Origin: Amycolatopsis deserti
GTDB lineage: Bacteria > Actinomycetota > Actinomycetes > Mycobacteriales > Pseudonocardiaceae
Length of the DNA: 64,000 bases
Assembly (NCBI RefSeq): GCF_014653945.1
Contig: NZ_BNAU01000011.1
Coordinates: forward strand, 62,001-126,000
Direction of reading: 5' to 3'
Translations under genes and position numbers: made by a program
The notes under the pieces: generated by a model
Database searches by the model: none
The model's input: only the letters and a program-made list of their open reading frames with translations
What the model was told of the DNA's origin: nothing
Shown: positions 33,599-42,497 of the stretch, piece after piece
Position numbering within the stretch: the first letter of the stretch is position 1
Layout of the letters: every line of letters starts with the position of its first letter

Positions 33599-36085
33599 AT
33601 GGGCTCCGATGACCGGGTGGTCCTGCGTGGTCGCGATCGTGAGCTGACCGTCCTGCGCCGCGCCCTCGGGGAGGCCCGGGACGGCCGCGGCGGCGGTCTC
33701 GTCGTGCTCGGTGAGCCGGGGTCGGGCCGGACCGCGCTGCTCGCCGCGGCGCGGGCCGAAGCCGACGGGTTCACCATCCGCTCGGCCCGGGGCGTGGCGG
33801 CCGAACGCCACCTCCGCCACAGCGGCCTGCTCCAGCTCCTGCCGGGCCTGACGGACCTCCCCGCCGACCCGCTCGCGCTCGGCCGCGCCGTCCACGCGGC
33901 ACTGGCCGCCGCGGCGCCGCTGCTGTGCCTGGTCGACGACGCCGACCTGCTCGACCCCGAATCACGCGACGCGCTGGCGTTCGCGGCCCGGCGGCTGTCC
34001 GGCAGCGGGGTGCTCGTGCTGTTCGCGGCCGGGGCACCGCTCGACGGGCTCCCCGGGGTGTGGCTCGAACCGCTGGGCGCGGAGGCCAGCGCGCAGGTGT
34101 TCGGCGACCACGGGGTCGCCGAACCCGCCCCCGACCTGCTCGACTTGGCCTCCGGCAACCCGCTCGCCCTCACCGAGCTGGCCGCCGCACCACGGATCCC
34201 GCCGCACAGCCGCCTGCGCCGCGCGGTGCGGGACCGGCTCGCCGCGCTCGGCCCGGGCGCCCGCGAGATCGCCCTGATGGCCGCGCTCGACGACTGGCTC
34301 GACGTGGACACCCTGGTGCGCGCCGCCGAACGGTCCGGGGTGGACCTTCGTGCGCTGGAGGAGGCCCGCGAAGCCGGGTTCGTGCGGCTGGACGGCGACC
34401 ACGTCCTCGCCGCGAGCCCGCTGCTGCAGGCGCTGGTCCGCGAGGAGGCGCCGCTGGCCGACCGGCGCGCCACGCACACCCTGCTGCTGTCCGTTCTGGA
34501 CCCGGAGCGGCACCGGCTGCGCTGCACCTGGCACCGGGCCGCGCTCGCCGGGAGCGCGGACCCGCGGCTGGCCGGCGAGCTGCTGGAGTCGGCGTCGGAG
34601 TTCTGGCTGGCCGGGCGGCCCCGGCGGGCGCGGGCGCTGCTGCGGCAGGCCCGTCCGCTGGCGCGGGAGTCGTCCATGCGCGGCGTCGCCGACCTGCTGC
34701 AGGGCAGCCTCGAAATGCGCGAGGGCATGCCCGCCGTCGCCAGCCAGACCCTGCTCGTCGCGGCGAACCAGCTCGCCGGGTCCCAGCGCGACCACGCGCT
34801 CACCGCGCTGATGCTGGCCGGCGAGGCGAGCTGCGTGGCGGGGGACTACGTGCGGTACTACGCGATCGCCGACCGCGCGCAGCAGCTGCGCCGCCCCGAC
34901 GACTCCCCGCGCACCCGCCTGATCCTGGACCACTTCGCCGGCATGAGCGACGCCTTCCGCGGGCGGCACGACCGCGCGGCCGCGCCGCTGCGCCGGGTGG
35001 TCGGGCTCGGCGGGGTGCTCGACGAGCCGGTGGCGAAGATCTGGGCGAGCCAGGCCGCCTACACGCTCGGCGACGCCGCCCGCGCGCACGAACTGGCTGT
35101 CGGCGCGGTGACCGCGGCGGGCAGCCGCGGCACGACGGCCGTCGTCCCGTGGGCCCTGGTGTACGTGGCGGTGTCGGAGCTGATGCTCGACCGGCACTCG
35201 GCGGCGTTGTCCAGCGCGCTGGAGGGGCTGCGCATGGCCCGCACGATCGGCCAGCCGAACTCGGCGGTCGACCACCTGACGATCCTCGCCCTGGAAGCGT
35301 CCCTGCGCGGCGACCGGACCACCGCGCAGGCGCGGCTGGACGCGGCCGCGCACGAGGTCGCCACCCGCGGCCTCGGCCGGCCCGGCGCGCTGAGCACGTG
35401 GGCGTCGGCGTGCGTGGACCTCGCCGAGGACCGGCCGGACGACGCGCTGGACCGGTTCCGGCTGATGGCGGCGGGCACCGGCCGGGTGCACCCCGGCATC
35501 CGGGCGATGGCGACCCCGCAGTTCGTCGAGGCCGCGGCCCGCTGCGGGCAGCACGTGAAGGCCGCCAAGCCGCTGGCCCCGTACGAGGACTGGGCCCGCA
35601 GCACCGGCAGCGACGTCCGGATGGCCCTGTCGCACCGCTGCCGCGCCCTGCTCGGCGAGCCGGACGCCGACGAGCACTTCGAGACCGCGATCGAGCTGCA
35701 CCGCGCCAGCCAGACCGCGCTGGAGCTGGCCAAGACCGAACTGTTCTACGCGCACCGGTTGCGCCGCAACCGCAAGGCCCGCGCCGCGCGGGAGCTGCTG
35801 CGGGACGCGCTGAAGATCTTCCAGCGCTACGACGCGCCGCGCTGGGCCGAGCGGACCACGGCCGAGCTGCGGGCGGCGGGGGAGTGGGTGCCGGGGTGCG
35901 CCAAGCCGGGCGGGCTGACGCCGCAGCAGATGCAGATCGCGCGGCTGGTCGCCGAGGGCGCGACGAACCGGGAGATCGCGGCCCAGCTGGTCATCAGCCA
36001 CCGCACGGTCGACCACCACCTGCGCAACATCTTCGCGCGGCTGGGCATCCGCTCCCGCGTCGAGCTGGCCGCGCGCTACCGGTGA
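33599..36085 (+). CDS. LuxR-family large ATP-binding regulator (LAL type)
   Basis: An 828-residue protein: N-terminal AAA/STAND ATPase with Walker [15 protein letters not shown] (about 39-52) and Walker [12 protein letters not shown], a long helical/TPR-like middle region, and a C-terminal LuxR HTH ([20 protein letters not shown] then [20 protein letters not shown], about 766-826). LAL regulators activate catabolic or secondary-metabolite genes. The polyester hydrolase follows 82 bp downstream on the same strand and could be a target (inference). Confidence 0.92.
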   Translation: MGSDDRVVLRGRDRELTVLRRALGEARDGRGGGLVVLGEPGSGRTALLAAARAEADGFTIRSARGVAAERHLRHSGLLQLLPGLTDLPADPLALGRAVHAALAAAAPLLCLVDDADLLDPESRDALAFAARRLSGSGVLVLFAAGAPLDGLPGVWLEPLGAEASAQVFGDHGVAEPAPDLLDLASGNPLALTELAAAPRIPPHSRLRRAVRDRLAALGPGAREIALMAALDDWLDVDTLVRAAERSGVDLRALEEAREAGFVRLDGDHVLAASPLLQALVREEAPLADRRATHTLLLSVLDPERHRLRCTWHRAALAGSADPRLAGELLESASEFWLAGRPRRARALLRQARPLARESSMRGVADLLQGSLEMREGMPAVASQTLLVAANQLAGSQRDHALTALMLAGEASCVAGDYVRYYAIADRAQQLRRPDDSPRTRLILDHFAGMSDAFRGRHDRAAAPLRRVVGLGGVLDEPVAKIWASQAAYTLGDAARAHELAVGAVTAAGSRGTTAVVPWALVYVAVSELMLDRHSAALSSALEGLRMARTIGQPNSAVDHLTILALEASLRGDRTTAQARLDAAAHEVATRGLGRPGALSTWASACVDLAEDRPDDALDRFRLMAAGTGRVHPGIRAMATPQFVEAAARCGQHVKAAKPLAPYEDWARSTGSDVRMALSHRCRALLGEPDADEHFETAIELHRASQTALELAKTELFYAHRLRRNRKARAARELLRDALKIFQRYDAPRWAERTTAELRAAGEWVPGCAKPGGLTPQQMQIARLVAEGATNREIAAQLVISHRTVDHHLRNIFARLGIRSRVELAARYR

Positions 36086-36167
36086 CTGGCGATTTCACCG
36101 ATGCGCGTGGTTGGCGGCCTTTGCCACGCTCGCGTGGTTCCCCTCTCACGGAAAGGGAGTTCGATCA

Positions 36168-37037
36168 GTGCGACGTTCACCAAGACACCTCTCCCGGCTG
36201 GTCACGGCGCTGGCTCTGGTCGCGGGCACCGCCACCGCGACGGCCACCGCGCAGGCCGCCGACAACCCCTACGAGCGCGGCCCCGACCCGACCGAGTCGA
36301 GCATCGAGGCCAGCCGCGGCCCGTTCGCCGTCTCGCAGACCACGGTCTCGTCGCTGGCCGTCACCGGGTTCGGCGGCGGCACCATCTACTACCCGACCGA
36401 CACCAGCCAGGGCACCTTCGGCGCGGTCGCCATCTCGCCCGGCTACACCGCCGACCAGTCCAGCATCGCCTGGATCGGACCGCGCCTGGCCTCGCAGGGG
36501 TTCGTCGTGTTCACCATCGACACGATCACCCGCTACGACCAGCCCGCCAGCCGGGGTGACCAGCTGCTCGCCGCGCTGGACTACCTGACGCAGCGCAGCT
36601 CGGTGCGTGGCCGCATCGACAGCAGCCGTCTCGGCGTCGCGGGCCACTCGATGGGCGGTGGCGGCACGCTGGAAGCCGCCGAGGAACGGCCCTCGTTGCA
36701 GGCCGCCGTGCCGCTTGCGCCGTGGAACCTGCAGAAGAACTTCTCCGGCGTGCGGGTGCCGACGTTCATCATCGGCGGCGAGTCCGACACGGTCGCGCCG
36801 GTCGCGACGCACTCCGAGCCGTTCTACACGTCGCTGCCCAGCACCCTGGACAAGGCGTACATGGAGCTGAACAACGCGTCGCACTTCTTCCCGAACACGC
36901 CCAACACCACGATGGCCAAGTACATGATCTCGTGGTTCAAGCGGTTCATCGACGACGACACCCGCTACGACCAGTTCCTCTGCCCGAACCCGAGCGGTCT
37001 GGCGATCGAGGAGTACCGGTCGACCTGCCCGTACTGA
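36168..37037 (+). CDS. Secreted polyester hydrolase (type IIa cutinase / PET-hydrolase family)
   Basis: A 289-residue alpha/beta hydrolase. A Sec signal peptide ends at about residue 30 (TAQA then [12 protein letters not shown], the mature start typical of Thermobifida cutinases). Catalytic triad by motif: Ser161 in GHSMGGG, Asp207 in ESDTVAP, His239 in ASHFFPN. Substrate-site residues Tyr93 (PGYT), Met162 and Trp186 (APWNL) match PET-hydrolysing enzymes, and Cys272/Cys287 form the conserved C-terminal disulfide. GTG start with AAAGGGAG 8 nt upstream. PET or cutin activity is inferred from family identity, not shown. Confidence 0.93.
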   Translation: MRRSPRHLSRLVTALALVAGTATATATAQAADNPYERGPDPTESSIEASRGPFAVSQTTVSSLAVTGFGGGTIYYPTDTSQGTFGAVAISPGYTADQSSIAWIGPRLASQGFVVFTIDTITRYDQPASRGDQLLAALDYLTQRSSVRGRIDSSRLGVAGHSMGGGGTLEAAEERPSLQAAVPLAPWNLQKNFSGVRVPTFIIGGESDTVAPVATHSEPFYTSLPSTLDKAYMELNNASHFFPNTPNTTMAKYMISWFKRFIDDDTRYDQFLCPNPSGLAIEEYRSTCPY

Positions 37038-37054
37038 CGAGCCGGCGCGGCGGA

Positions 37055-37225
37055 TCAGGAGTCTTCGCGCTCCTGGTCCGCCGTTTCGCCGCGGTGCTCG
37101 TCCTCTTCGTCGCCGCCGCGGGGCCCGAACCCCGGTGCCGGTTCCGGCGCCCCGGGTCCGGGGTCCGCGGCGGCGATGCGCTCTTCGCCGAGGTACGGGT
37201 CGGGTTCGAACGGTGAGGTCGTCAT
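37055..37225 (-). CDS. Small acidic protein (56 aa)
   Basis: An open frame too short for routine calling: it starts MTTSPFEPDPYLGEERIAAA and continues rich in Pro, Gly, Asp and Glu. Codon third positions are GC-rich as expected for a gene here, but the low-complexity composition weakens the case. It lies between the hydrolase and the IclR gene and follows a 22-bp palindrome that abuts its start codon. Confidence 0.4.
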   Translation of the reverse strand: MTTSPFEPDPYLGEERIAAADPGPGAPEPAPGFGPRGGDEEDEHRGETADQEREDS

Positions 37226-37247
37226 GCCCGCCGGGTACCCGGCGGGC
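37226..37247. terminator. 22-bp perfect palindrome after the IclR gene
   Basis: Arms GCCCGCCGGGT/ACCCGGCGGGC, located 7 bp past the IclR stop and directly before the small acidic ORF. It can act as a hairpin at the 3' end of iclR or as a protein site; there is no T-run. Confidence 0.5.
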
Positions 37248-37253
37248 GCGTGA

Positions 37254-37997
37254 TCACGCCTGCGCGGGCGGCCAGGACGGGGCGCCCAGCTCGCGGGAGA
37301 TCGCCCGCGCCGCCTCCCGCACCGCGCTCGTCACCGCGGGTCCGGCAGGCCAGTCGGTCATCGGCACCACCACGCCGATCGCGCCGGCGACGTCCTGCCC
37401 GGCGTCGAAGATCGGCGCGGCCACGCAGCACTCGCCGATCACCGCCTCCTCCACCTCGGTCGCCAGCGCCTCGCCGCGCACGTGCTCCAGGTGCGACGCG
37501 AGCTCCGCCGGGTCGGTGATGGTGTCCCGGGTCATGCTGCGCAGCGGGTCCGGCGCGAGGTCCGGCGACCAGGCCAGCATCGCCTTGCCGAGCGCGCTCG
37601 CGTGCGCCGGGATGACGATCCCGACCTCCGGCATCTGGCGGGAGCCGTCCGGGCGCGGCTCGTGGTGCACGATCATCACCTCGCCCGGCAGCAGCACCCC
37701 GGTCCGCACCGCGCACCCGGTGGTGCGCGCCAGCTCGGCCGCCCAGGTCAGCGATCGGGACCGCAGTTCGAGGGTGTCCAGGTAGACGTTGCCCAGCTTG
37801 AGCACGGCCGGCCCGAGCCGGTAGCGGGCCGAGCCGCGGTCCTGCAGTACCAGGCCGTGGGCCTGCAGGGTCTTGATGATGCCGTGCACTGTGGACGGTG
37901 CGAGCCCGAGCCGCGCCGCGATCTCGGACAGGCTCAGCCGCCGTTCCGCCTGCAGCACGGCGAGCACGCGGACCGCCCGGTCGACGGACTGGATCAT
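37254..37997 (-). CDS. IclR family transcriptional regulator
   Basis: A 247-residue regulator with an N-terminal winged helix (LSLSEIAARLGLAPSTVHGI, about 22-41) and a C-terminal IclR effector domain (about 75-240). Divergent from dhaKL with a perfect 17-bp palindrome between them, so it most likely controls that operon in response to dihydroxyacetone, glycerol or a related ketose, as GylR does for glycerol genes in Streptomyces. Confidence 0.93.
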   Translation of the reverse strand: MIQSVDRAVRVLAVLQAERRLSLSEIAARLGLAPSTVHGIIKTLQAHGLVLQDRGSARYRLGPAVLKLGNVYLDTLELRSRSLTWAAELARTTGCAVRTGVLLPGEVMIVHHEPRPDGSRQMPEVGIVIPAHASALGKAMLAWSPDLAPDPLRSMTRDTITDPAELASHLEHVRGEALATEVEEAVIGECCVAAPIFDAGQDVAGAIGVVVPMTDWPAGPAVTSAVREAARAISRELGAPSWPPAQA

Positions 37998-38060
37998 CAG
38001 CGCACCTTCCTGCCCGCCCGCACTTTACAACAGCCCCCTGCCGTTCTATCTTCGTACGCA

Positions 38061-38077
38061 ATTCGACAATGTCGAAT
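38061..38077. promoter_or_regulatory. IclR operator candidate
   Basis: ATTCGACAATGTCGAAT, perfect palindrome centred on A, 64 bp upstream of iclR and 28 bp upstream of dhaK. Confidence 0.75.
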
Positions 38078-38104
38078 GACAGTCGACGATGACGGAGGGG
38101 TGGC

Positions 38105-39103
38105 ATGGCGGTTCGCCAGCTCGTGAACGATCCGGACGATTTCGTGCGGGAAGCGCTGGAGGGGCTCCAGCGGGCGCACCCGGACCTGGTCCGCTACCAC
38201 GAGGACCCGGCGTACGTGGTCCGCGCGCGGCAGGCGGACAAGGTCGCGCTGGTCTCCGGTGGCGGCTCCGGGCACGAGCCGCTGCACACCGGGTTCGTCG
38301 GCGCCGGCATGCTGGACGCCGCCGTGCCGGGCGCGGTGTTCGCCAGCCCGACGGCGTTCCAGATCCGCGCCGCCATCGCCGCCGCGGACCGCGGCCGCGG
38401 GGTGCTGCTGATCGTCAAGAACTACACCGGTGACGTGCTGAACTTCCGCATCGCCGCCGAGCTGGCCGCCGAGGACGGCATCCGGACGCGGACCGTCCTC
38501 GTCGACGACGACCTCGCCACCGACGGCCAGGAGGACGGCGCGCCCGGCCGTCGCGGCACGGCGGCGGTCGTGGCGGTGGAGAAGATCTGCGGCGCGGCGG
38601 CGGAGAACGGTGCGTCGCTGGACGAGCTGGCCGCGCTGGGGGAGCGGATCGTGTCGTCGGCCCGCACGATGGCGCTGGCGCTGGCGGCCTGCACGCAGCC
38701 GGGGCAGGACCGGCCGTCGTTCGACCTGCCCGACGGTGAGATCGAGTTCGGGGTCGGCATCCACGGCGAGCACGGGGTGGGACGGCGCCCGTACGCGCCG
38801 GTGCGGGAGCTGGTGGCCGATCTGACCAAGCCGCTGGTGGCCGCACTCGGCCTGGACCGGGGCGACGAGGTGATCGCGATCGTCAACGGCCTGGGCGCCA
38901 CGCACGGTCTGGAGTTGTCGGTGGTGCACCGCGAGCTGGGCGGGTTCCTGGACGGCCTGGGGGTGCGGATCGGGCGTGCGCTGGTCGGGTCGTACGTGAC
39001 CGCCCTGGACATGCGGGGTTGCTCGATCACGCTGCTGCGCGCCGACGACGAACTGCTGGCCCTGTGGGACGCCCCGGTGCGCACCCCGGCCCTGACCTGG
39101 TGA
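38105..39103 (+). CDS. dhaK: Dihydroxyacetone kinase subunit DhaK
   Basis: A 332-residue DhaK-type protein: GGGSGHEPLHTGFVGAGMLD (about 51-70) and the substrate-binding His220 in GIHGEHGVGRRP (equivalent of His218 in E. coli DhaK), which forms a hemiaminal with dihydroxyacetone. It binds the ketose that DhaL phosphorylates. GACGGAGGGG precedes the ATG. Related kinases also use erythrulose or other ketoses, so the exact substrate is open. Confidence 0.95.
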   Translation: MAVRQLVNDPDDFVREALEGLQRAHPDLVRYHEDPAYVVRARQADKVALVSGGGSGHEPLHTGFVGAGMLDAAVPGAVFASPTAFQIRAAIAAADRGRGVLLIVKNYTGDVLNFRIAAELAAEDGIRTRTVLVDDDLATDGQEDGAPGRRGTAAVVAVEKICGAAAENGASLDELAALGERIVSSARTMALALAACTQPGQDRPSFDLPDGEIEFGVGIHGEHGVGRRPYAPVRELVADLTKPLVAALGLDRGDEVIAIVNGLGATHGLELSVVHRELGGFLDGLGVRIGRALVGSYVTALDMRGCSITLLRADDELLALWDAPVRTPALTW

Positions 39104-39114
39104 AGGAGACCATT

Positions 39115-39711
39115 GTGGACACTCGTGCGTGGATCGAGCGGTTCGCCGCCGTCATCGACGAGCGTGGCGCCGAGCTGACCGAGCTGGACCGGCGCGCCGG
39201 CGACGGCGACTACGGCACCAACCTGCGGTCGGCGCTGGGGAAGGTGCGGGCGAACCTGGCCGCCGGCGACCCGCGAACGCCTGGTGCGGTGTTCACCGCG
39301 GTGTCGGACGCGTTCCTGAACACCGGTGGCACCAGCGGTCCGCTGTTCGGCATGTGGTTCCGCGAGTTCGCCAAGGGCCTTGGCGACGAGGTGACGCCCC
39401 GGAGCCTGGCGGCCGCGGCCGGTGCGGCGGAAGCCACGGTGCGCCGCCTGGGCGGCGCCGAGGTGGGCCACAAGACGATGGTGGACGCGATGGTGCCGGC
39501 GGCGCAGGCGCTGGCCGCCGCGGCGGAGCGGAACGCCGATGTGGAGACCGCGTTGAAGGAAGCCGCCGCCGCGGCGGAGTCCGGAGCCCACTCGACGGCG
39601 GATTTGCTGGCGAAGCGCGGCCGGGCGAGCTACGTCGGAGAGCACGCGCGCGGCGTGACGGACCCCGGCGCGCTGACGGTCGCCTGGTTCTTCGAAGCCG
39701 CCACCAAGTAG
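39115..39711 (+). CDS. dhaL: Dihydroxyacetone kinase subunit DhaL
   Basis: A 198-residue DhaL domain with the nucleotide/Mg-binding LDRRAGDGDYGTNL (about 22-35) and TSGPLFGMWF. GTG start after GAAGGAG. Together with DhaK it forms a kinase; no DhaM (PTS donor) gene is nearby, so the phosphoryl donor is either ATP or a PTS protein encoded elsewhere. Confidence 0.95.
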   Translation: MDTRAWIERFAAVIDERGAELTELDRRAGDGDYGTNLRSALGKVRANLAAGDPRTPGAVFTAVSDAFLNTGGTSGPLFGMWFREFAKGLGDEVTPRSLAAAAGAAEATVRRLGGAEVGHKTMVDAMVPAAQALAAAAERNADVETALKEAAAAAESGAHSTADLLAKRGRASYVGEHARGVTDPGALTVAWFFEAATK

Positions 39712-39714
39712 CCC

Positions 39715-39753
39715 GGGGTGGTGCGGCCACATGGGGTGCGGCCGCACCACCCC
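39715..39753. terminator. Hairpin terminator after dhaL
   Basis: GGGGTGGTGCGGCC, 11-nt loop, GGCCGCACCACCCC: fourteen perfect pairs beginning 4 bp after the dhaL stop. No T-run. Confidence 0.75.
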
Positions 39754-40122
39754 GCCACACCTCGTCGGCTGAACCGCCGCCCCGGCCGCGACCGGCGCCC
39801 GAACCGCCATCCCGGCGATGAAGGCGGCCCGGCTCGCCGACCGGCGGCCGCTGACGGCTCCTCCGCCCCCGGCGATGAACGTGGCCGGGCTGAGCCGCCA
39901 CCCGCCAGCGCGCCCGGGCTCGCCCACGCGGTGGGCCGTGTCGGCTACTCCGCCCCCGGCGGCGCAGCGCCGCTAGGCTCATCCAGCCGCCCGGCCCGCC
40001 AGGCGATTCCGCCATTCGGCGACGCTGCAGGGCCAGGCTGATGCCTGACCGCTTCGCCCGGCCGAGCTGGTATCACACATGCGACGGAACCGGCTCTTGC
40101 GCCCAGGAGCCGCTTCCGGAAT
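39754..40122. other. Gene-free stretch with diffuse GC-rich repeats
   Basis: No convincing gene. CCGGCGATGAA is repeated (about 39813 and 39869), as are GCTGAACCGCC/GCTGAGCCGCC variants. The composition resembles the repeat blocks at 14.4 and 30.6 kb but with less clear periodicity. Confidence 0.5.
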
Positions 40123-41010
40123 TCAGCGCGTCCGGCGCCGCAGCAGGGCCGGGTCGATGTCCGCCGGTGGTTCGGGCGCGCCGAGGTCCGACGGCGAGTA
40201 CCCCTTCGGGTAGCCGGGGTAGCTGCGCACCTTCGAGTTCAGCAGCTTCGACTTCCGGCGCGGCGGCAGCAGTCGCACCACCGCGGCCCGCGCGCGCAGC
40301 CCCGCCCGCGCCACGCGGCCCACCCACGCCGGGCTGGGGCGGAACCCGAACGCCGCCAGCATCCGGTCGTCGAGCAGGCTCTTGGCGCCGAGGGCCACCG
40401 CCGGGCGCAGCGGCTTCGGGAACCAGGCGCAGAACAGGTCCAAGGTGTACCGCCCGATCCGGTTGTTGTCGGGCGAGTACACGAAGTTCGCCTCTTCGTA
40501 GGCGTCCTTGAACTTGCGGAACGCCTCGAAGTCGCCCGGGATGTCCTTGATGCCCATCCGCCTGCCGACCTCGCGGAAGTAGAAGTACGCCGCCTGGCGC
40601 TCGTGCTCGTGCAGCGGCCGCCAGCCGAAGGAGTCGATCCAGTCGATCGGGTCGTAGACGAACGTCGACAGCACGTACAGCATGTCGTCGTTGCTGATGC
40701 GGTACCGGCCGTGCATCCGGTTGACCGTGCTCAGCGCCTCCCGCCCGCGCGGCGAGTCGTACCCGTTCTCCGCTAGTTCCGCCATCAGCACGGCTGTGTC
40801 GTCGTAGCGCTTCTGCGGCCGTTTCTCGAATTCGCCCGTCGCCGCGAGCAGGCGGGAGATGCTCGGCACGCAGTAGGTCCGGAACAGTGCGAACTCCAGC
40901 GCCCGCTGGTAGTCCCAGGGGAACTCGAAGCCGATGGAGATGCGGTAGATCTCCTGGTGGTCCCGCTCCGGGTCACACCGCTCGATCCGGCGCAGCCAGT
41001 ATCCGGTCAT
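40123..41010 (-). CDS. MpaB-type oxygenase (DUF2236 superfamily)
   Basis: A 295-residue protein with the pattern of fungal ER-bound oxygenase MpaB: FEFPWDYQRALEFALFRTYC, then VNRMHGRYRISNDDMLYVLS and EVGRRMGIKDIP. MpaB oxidatively cleaves an isoprenoid side chain in mycophenolic acid synthesis; the related bacterial Lcp is a haem rubber oxygenase. The bacterial protein lacks an N-terminal membrane anchor. ATG overlaps the stop of the CoA-transferase gene (ATGA). Confidence 0.82.
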   Translation of the reverse strand: MTGYWLRRIERCDPERDHQEIYRISIGFEFPWDYQRALEFALFRTYCVPSISRLLAATGEFEKRPQKRYDDTAVLMAELAENGYDSPRGREALSTVNRMHGRYRISNDDMLYVLSTFVYDPIDWIDSFGWRPLHEHERQAAYFYFREVGRRMGIKDIPGDFEAFRKFKDAYEEANFVYSPDNNRIGRYTLDLFCAWFPKPLRPAVALGAKSLLDDRMLAAFGFRPSPAWVGRVARAGLRARAAVVRLLPPRRKSKLLNSKVRSYPGYPKGYSPSDLGAPEPPADIDPALLRRRTR

Positions 41011-42497
41011 CGCCGGCCTCCCGTCATCCACTCGGCCCGGGACGAGCCCCGTGGCACCAGCACCGTCCGGTAGCGGCCGGGCGTCGCCGACATGTGGACC
41101 TGCTCCGTCACTCCCTGGTAGCGCCCGAGGGGCGTGTCGGCGGTGAAGGTCTCCGGGTCCAGGTACTCGTGCTCCTCGCCGCGGCCGGCGACCTCGCTCG
41201 CGTACCCCTTGTCGAACACGCCCAGCCCCAGGATCCACAGCGCGGCCCGCGTCAGCGACACGTGCACCCGGTAGCTCCCGCCGTCCCGGGCCCGCCGCGC
41301 CAGCGCCTCCACGATCCCCGCCGTCAGCAGCCACGACACGATGTAGTCGTTGACCACCAGGATCGGCGGCAGCGCGGGCCGCACCCCGTCGCCCTCCAGG
41401 TGCATCATCCCGACCAGGCTGCCCGCGCTCTGGTCGAACCCCACCCGGTCCGCCCACGGCCCCTGCTGCCCGTTCAGCGACGCCGTCGCGTGGATGATCC
41501 CTGGCCGCACCGCCGCGGCCTCCTCCGCGGAAAACCCGATCTTCTCCAGATAACCCGGCCGCCGGTTCGCGTAGAAGACGTCCGCGTCCCGCAGCAGCGA
41601 CCGCAGAAGCCCGGCGCCCTCGGCCTCGTACGGACTGATCGTCGACGACCGCACCCCGACGTTCGCCGTGATGTAGGTGACGTCGTGCTCCAGCTCGTCG
41701 GGCCGCCACACGTTCAGCACGTCCGCACCGTGCAACGCCAGCGCCCGGCCCACACCCGCGCCGGCGATCACGTGCCCCATCCCCAGCGCCCGCACCCCGG
41801 ACAGCGGGTCCTCCGCCGCGCCAAGGGGTTCCGGCGCGCTGTCGCCGATCTTCGTGATCTCCACCAGCGGCAGGTCCGCCAGCACCTCGCGGTAGTGCGG
41901 CTCGGCCATCAGCTGCGCGGGCGTGCGCAGCATCGGCAGCACCGCGCCCGCCGTGACCGCCGCGTTCTCCAGGTCGCGGCCCCGCCACTTCGCGATCGCC
42001 GCGGCCACCGCCTCGGTGTCGTCCGGCGCGCCGAGCAGTTTCTGCGCCGCCAGCTTGATCTTCGGGTACGGGTTGAGCGGCATCACCCACTCATCGTCCG
42101 CCGTGCGGTAGAAGCGGAAACCGAGCGCCTGCGACGGGTTCGCCGGGGTGCTCGCCGGATACCCGTTGAGCAGCTCCCACTTCCGGTCGTAGAACGGGCA
42201 CAGCCGGTGCGGCGCCACCCGCAGGTCGACACCGATGTCCTGCCCGTCGCCGCCGCGCAGCCGCCACAGCTTCGCGATCGCGGCGGACTTCGCGGCCAGC
42301 GCGATCGCCGCCGACCCGCCCAGCCGCAACGTACTCGGCACCACCGGGTCCGCGCCGCGGAACGTGATCGCGCCGCCGGTGTCGGCCGGGCTCATCCCGA
42401 TCCCGGCCAGCACCTCGGCCAGCTCGGCGTGCGGGTCGAAGTCGTCGCTCGTCGCGGGGTTCGCCACGGCCGCGGTGACGCGCTCAGTCAGCGACAT
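41007..42497 (-). CDS. Family III CoA-transferase with rearranged halves
   Basis: A 496-residue CaiB/BaiF protein whose normal N-terminal signature, DPLSGVRALGMGHVIAGAG ... DVFYANRRPG, appears only at about residue 230, while residues 60-200 (GGSAAIALAAKSAAIAKLWR, RLRGGDGQDIGVDLR) resemble the C-terminal half. The candidate catalytic Asp is Asp384 (VVNDYIVSW). Most simply a fused dimer that lost the outer halves, or a circular permutation. It would load the cluster's acid onto CoA. Overlaps AtuA's end by 14 bp. Confidence 0.85.
   Translation of the reverse strand: MSLTERVTAAVANPATSDDFDPHAELAEVLAGIGMSPADTGGAITFRGADPVVPSTLRLGGSAAIALAAKSAAIAKLWRLRGGDGQDIGVDLRVAPHRLCPFYDRKWELLNGYPASTPANPSQALGFRFYRTADDEWVMPLNPYPKIKLAAQKLLGAPDDTEAVAAAIAKWRGRDLENAAVTAGAVLPMLRTPAQLMAEPHYREVLADLPLVEITKIGDSAPEPLGAAEDPLSGVRALGMGHVIAGAGVGRALALHGADVLNVWRPDELEHDVTYITANVGVRSSTISPYEAEGAGLLRSLLRDADVFYANRRPGYLEKIGFSAEEAAAVRPGIIHATASLNGQQGPWADRVGFDQSAGSLVGMMHLEGDGVRPALPPILVVNDYIVSWLLTAGIVEALARRARDGGSYRVHVSLTRAALWILGLGVFDKGYASEVAGRGEEHEYLDPETFTADTPLGRYQGVTEQVHMSATPGRYRTVLVPRGSSRAEWMTGGRR

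Noticed and set aside
36111-36167. Upstream start for the polyester hydrolase
   Set aside because: The extra 19 residues precede a normal signal peptide that begins at GTG 36168 with its own ribosome-binding site.
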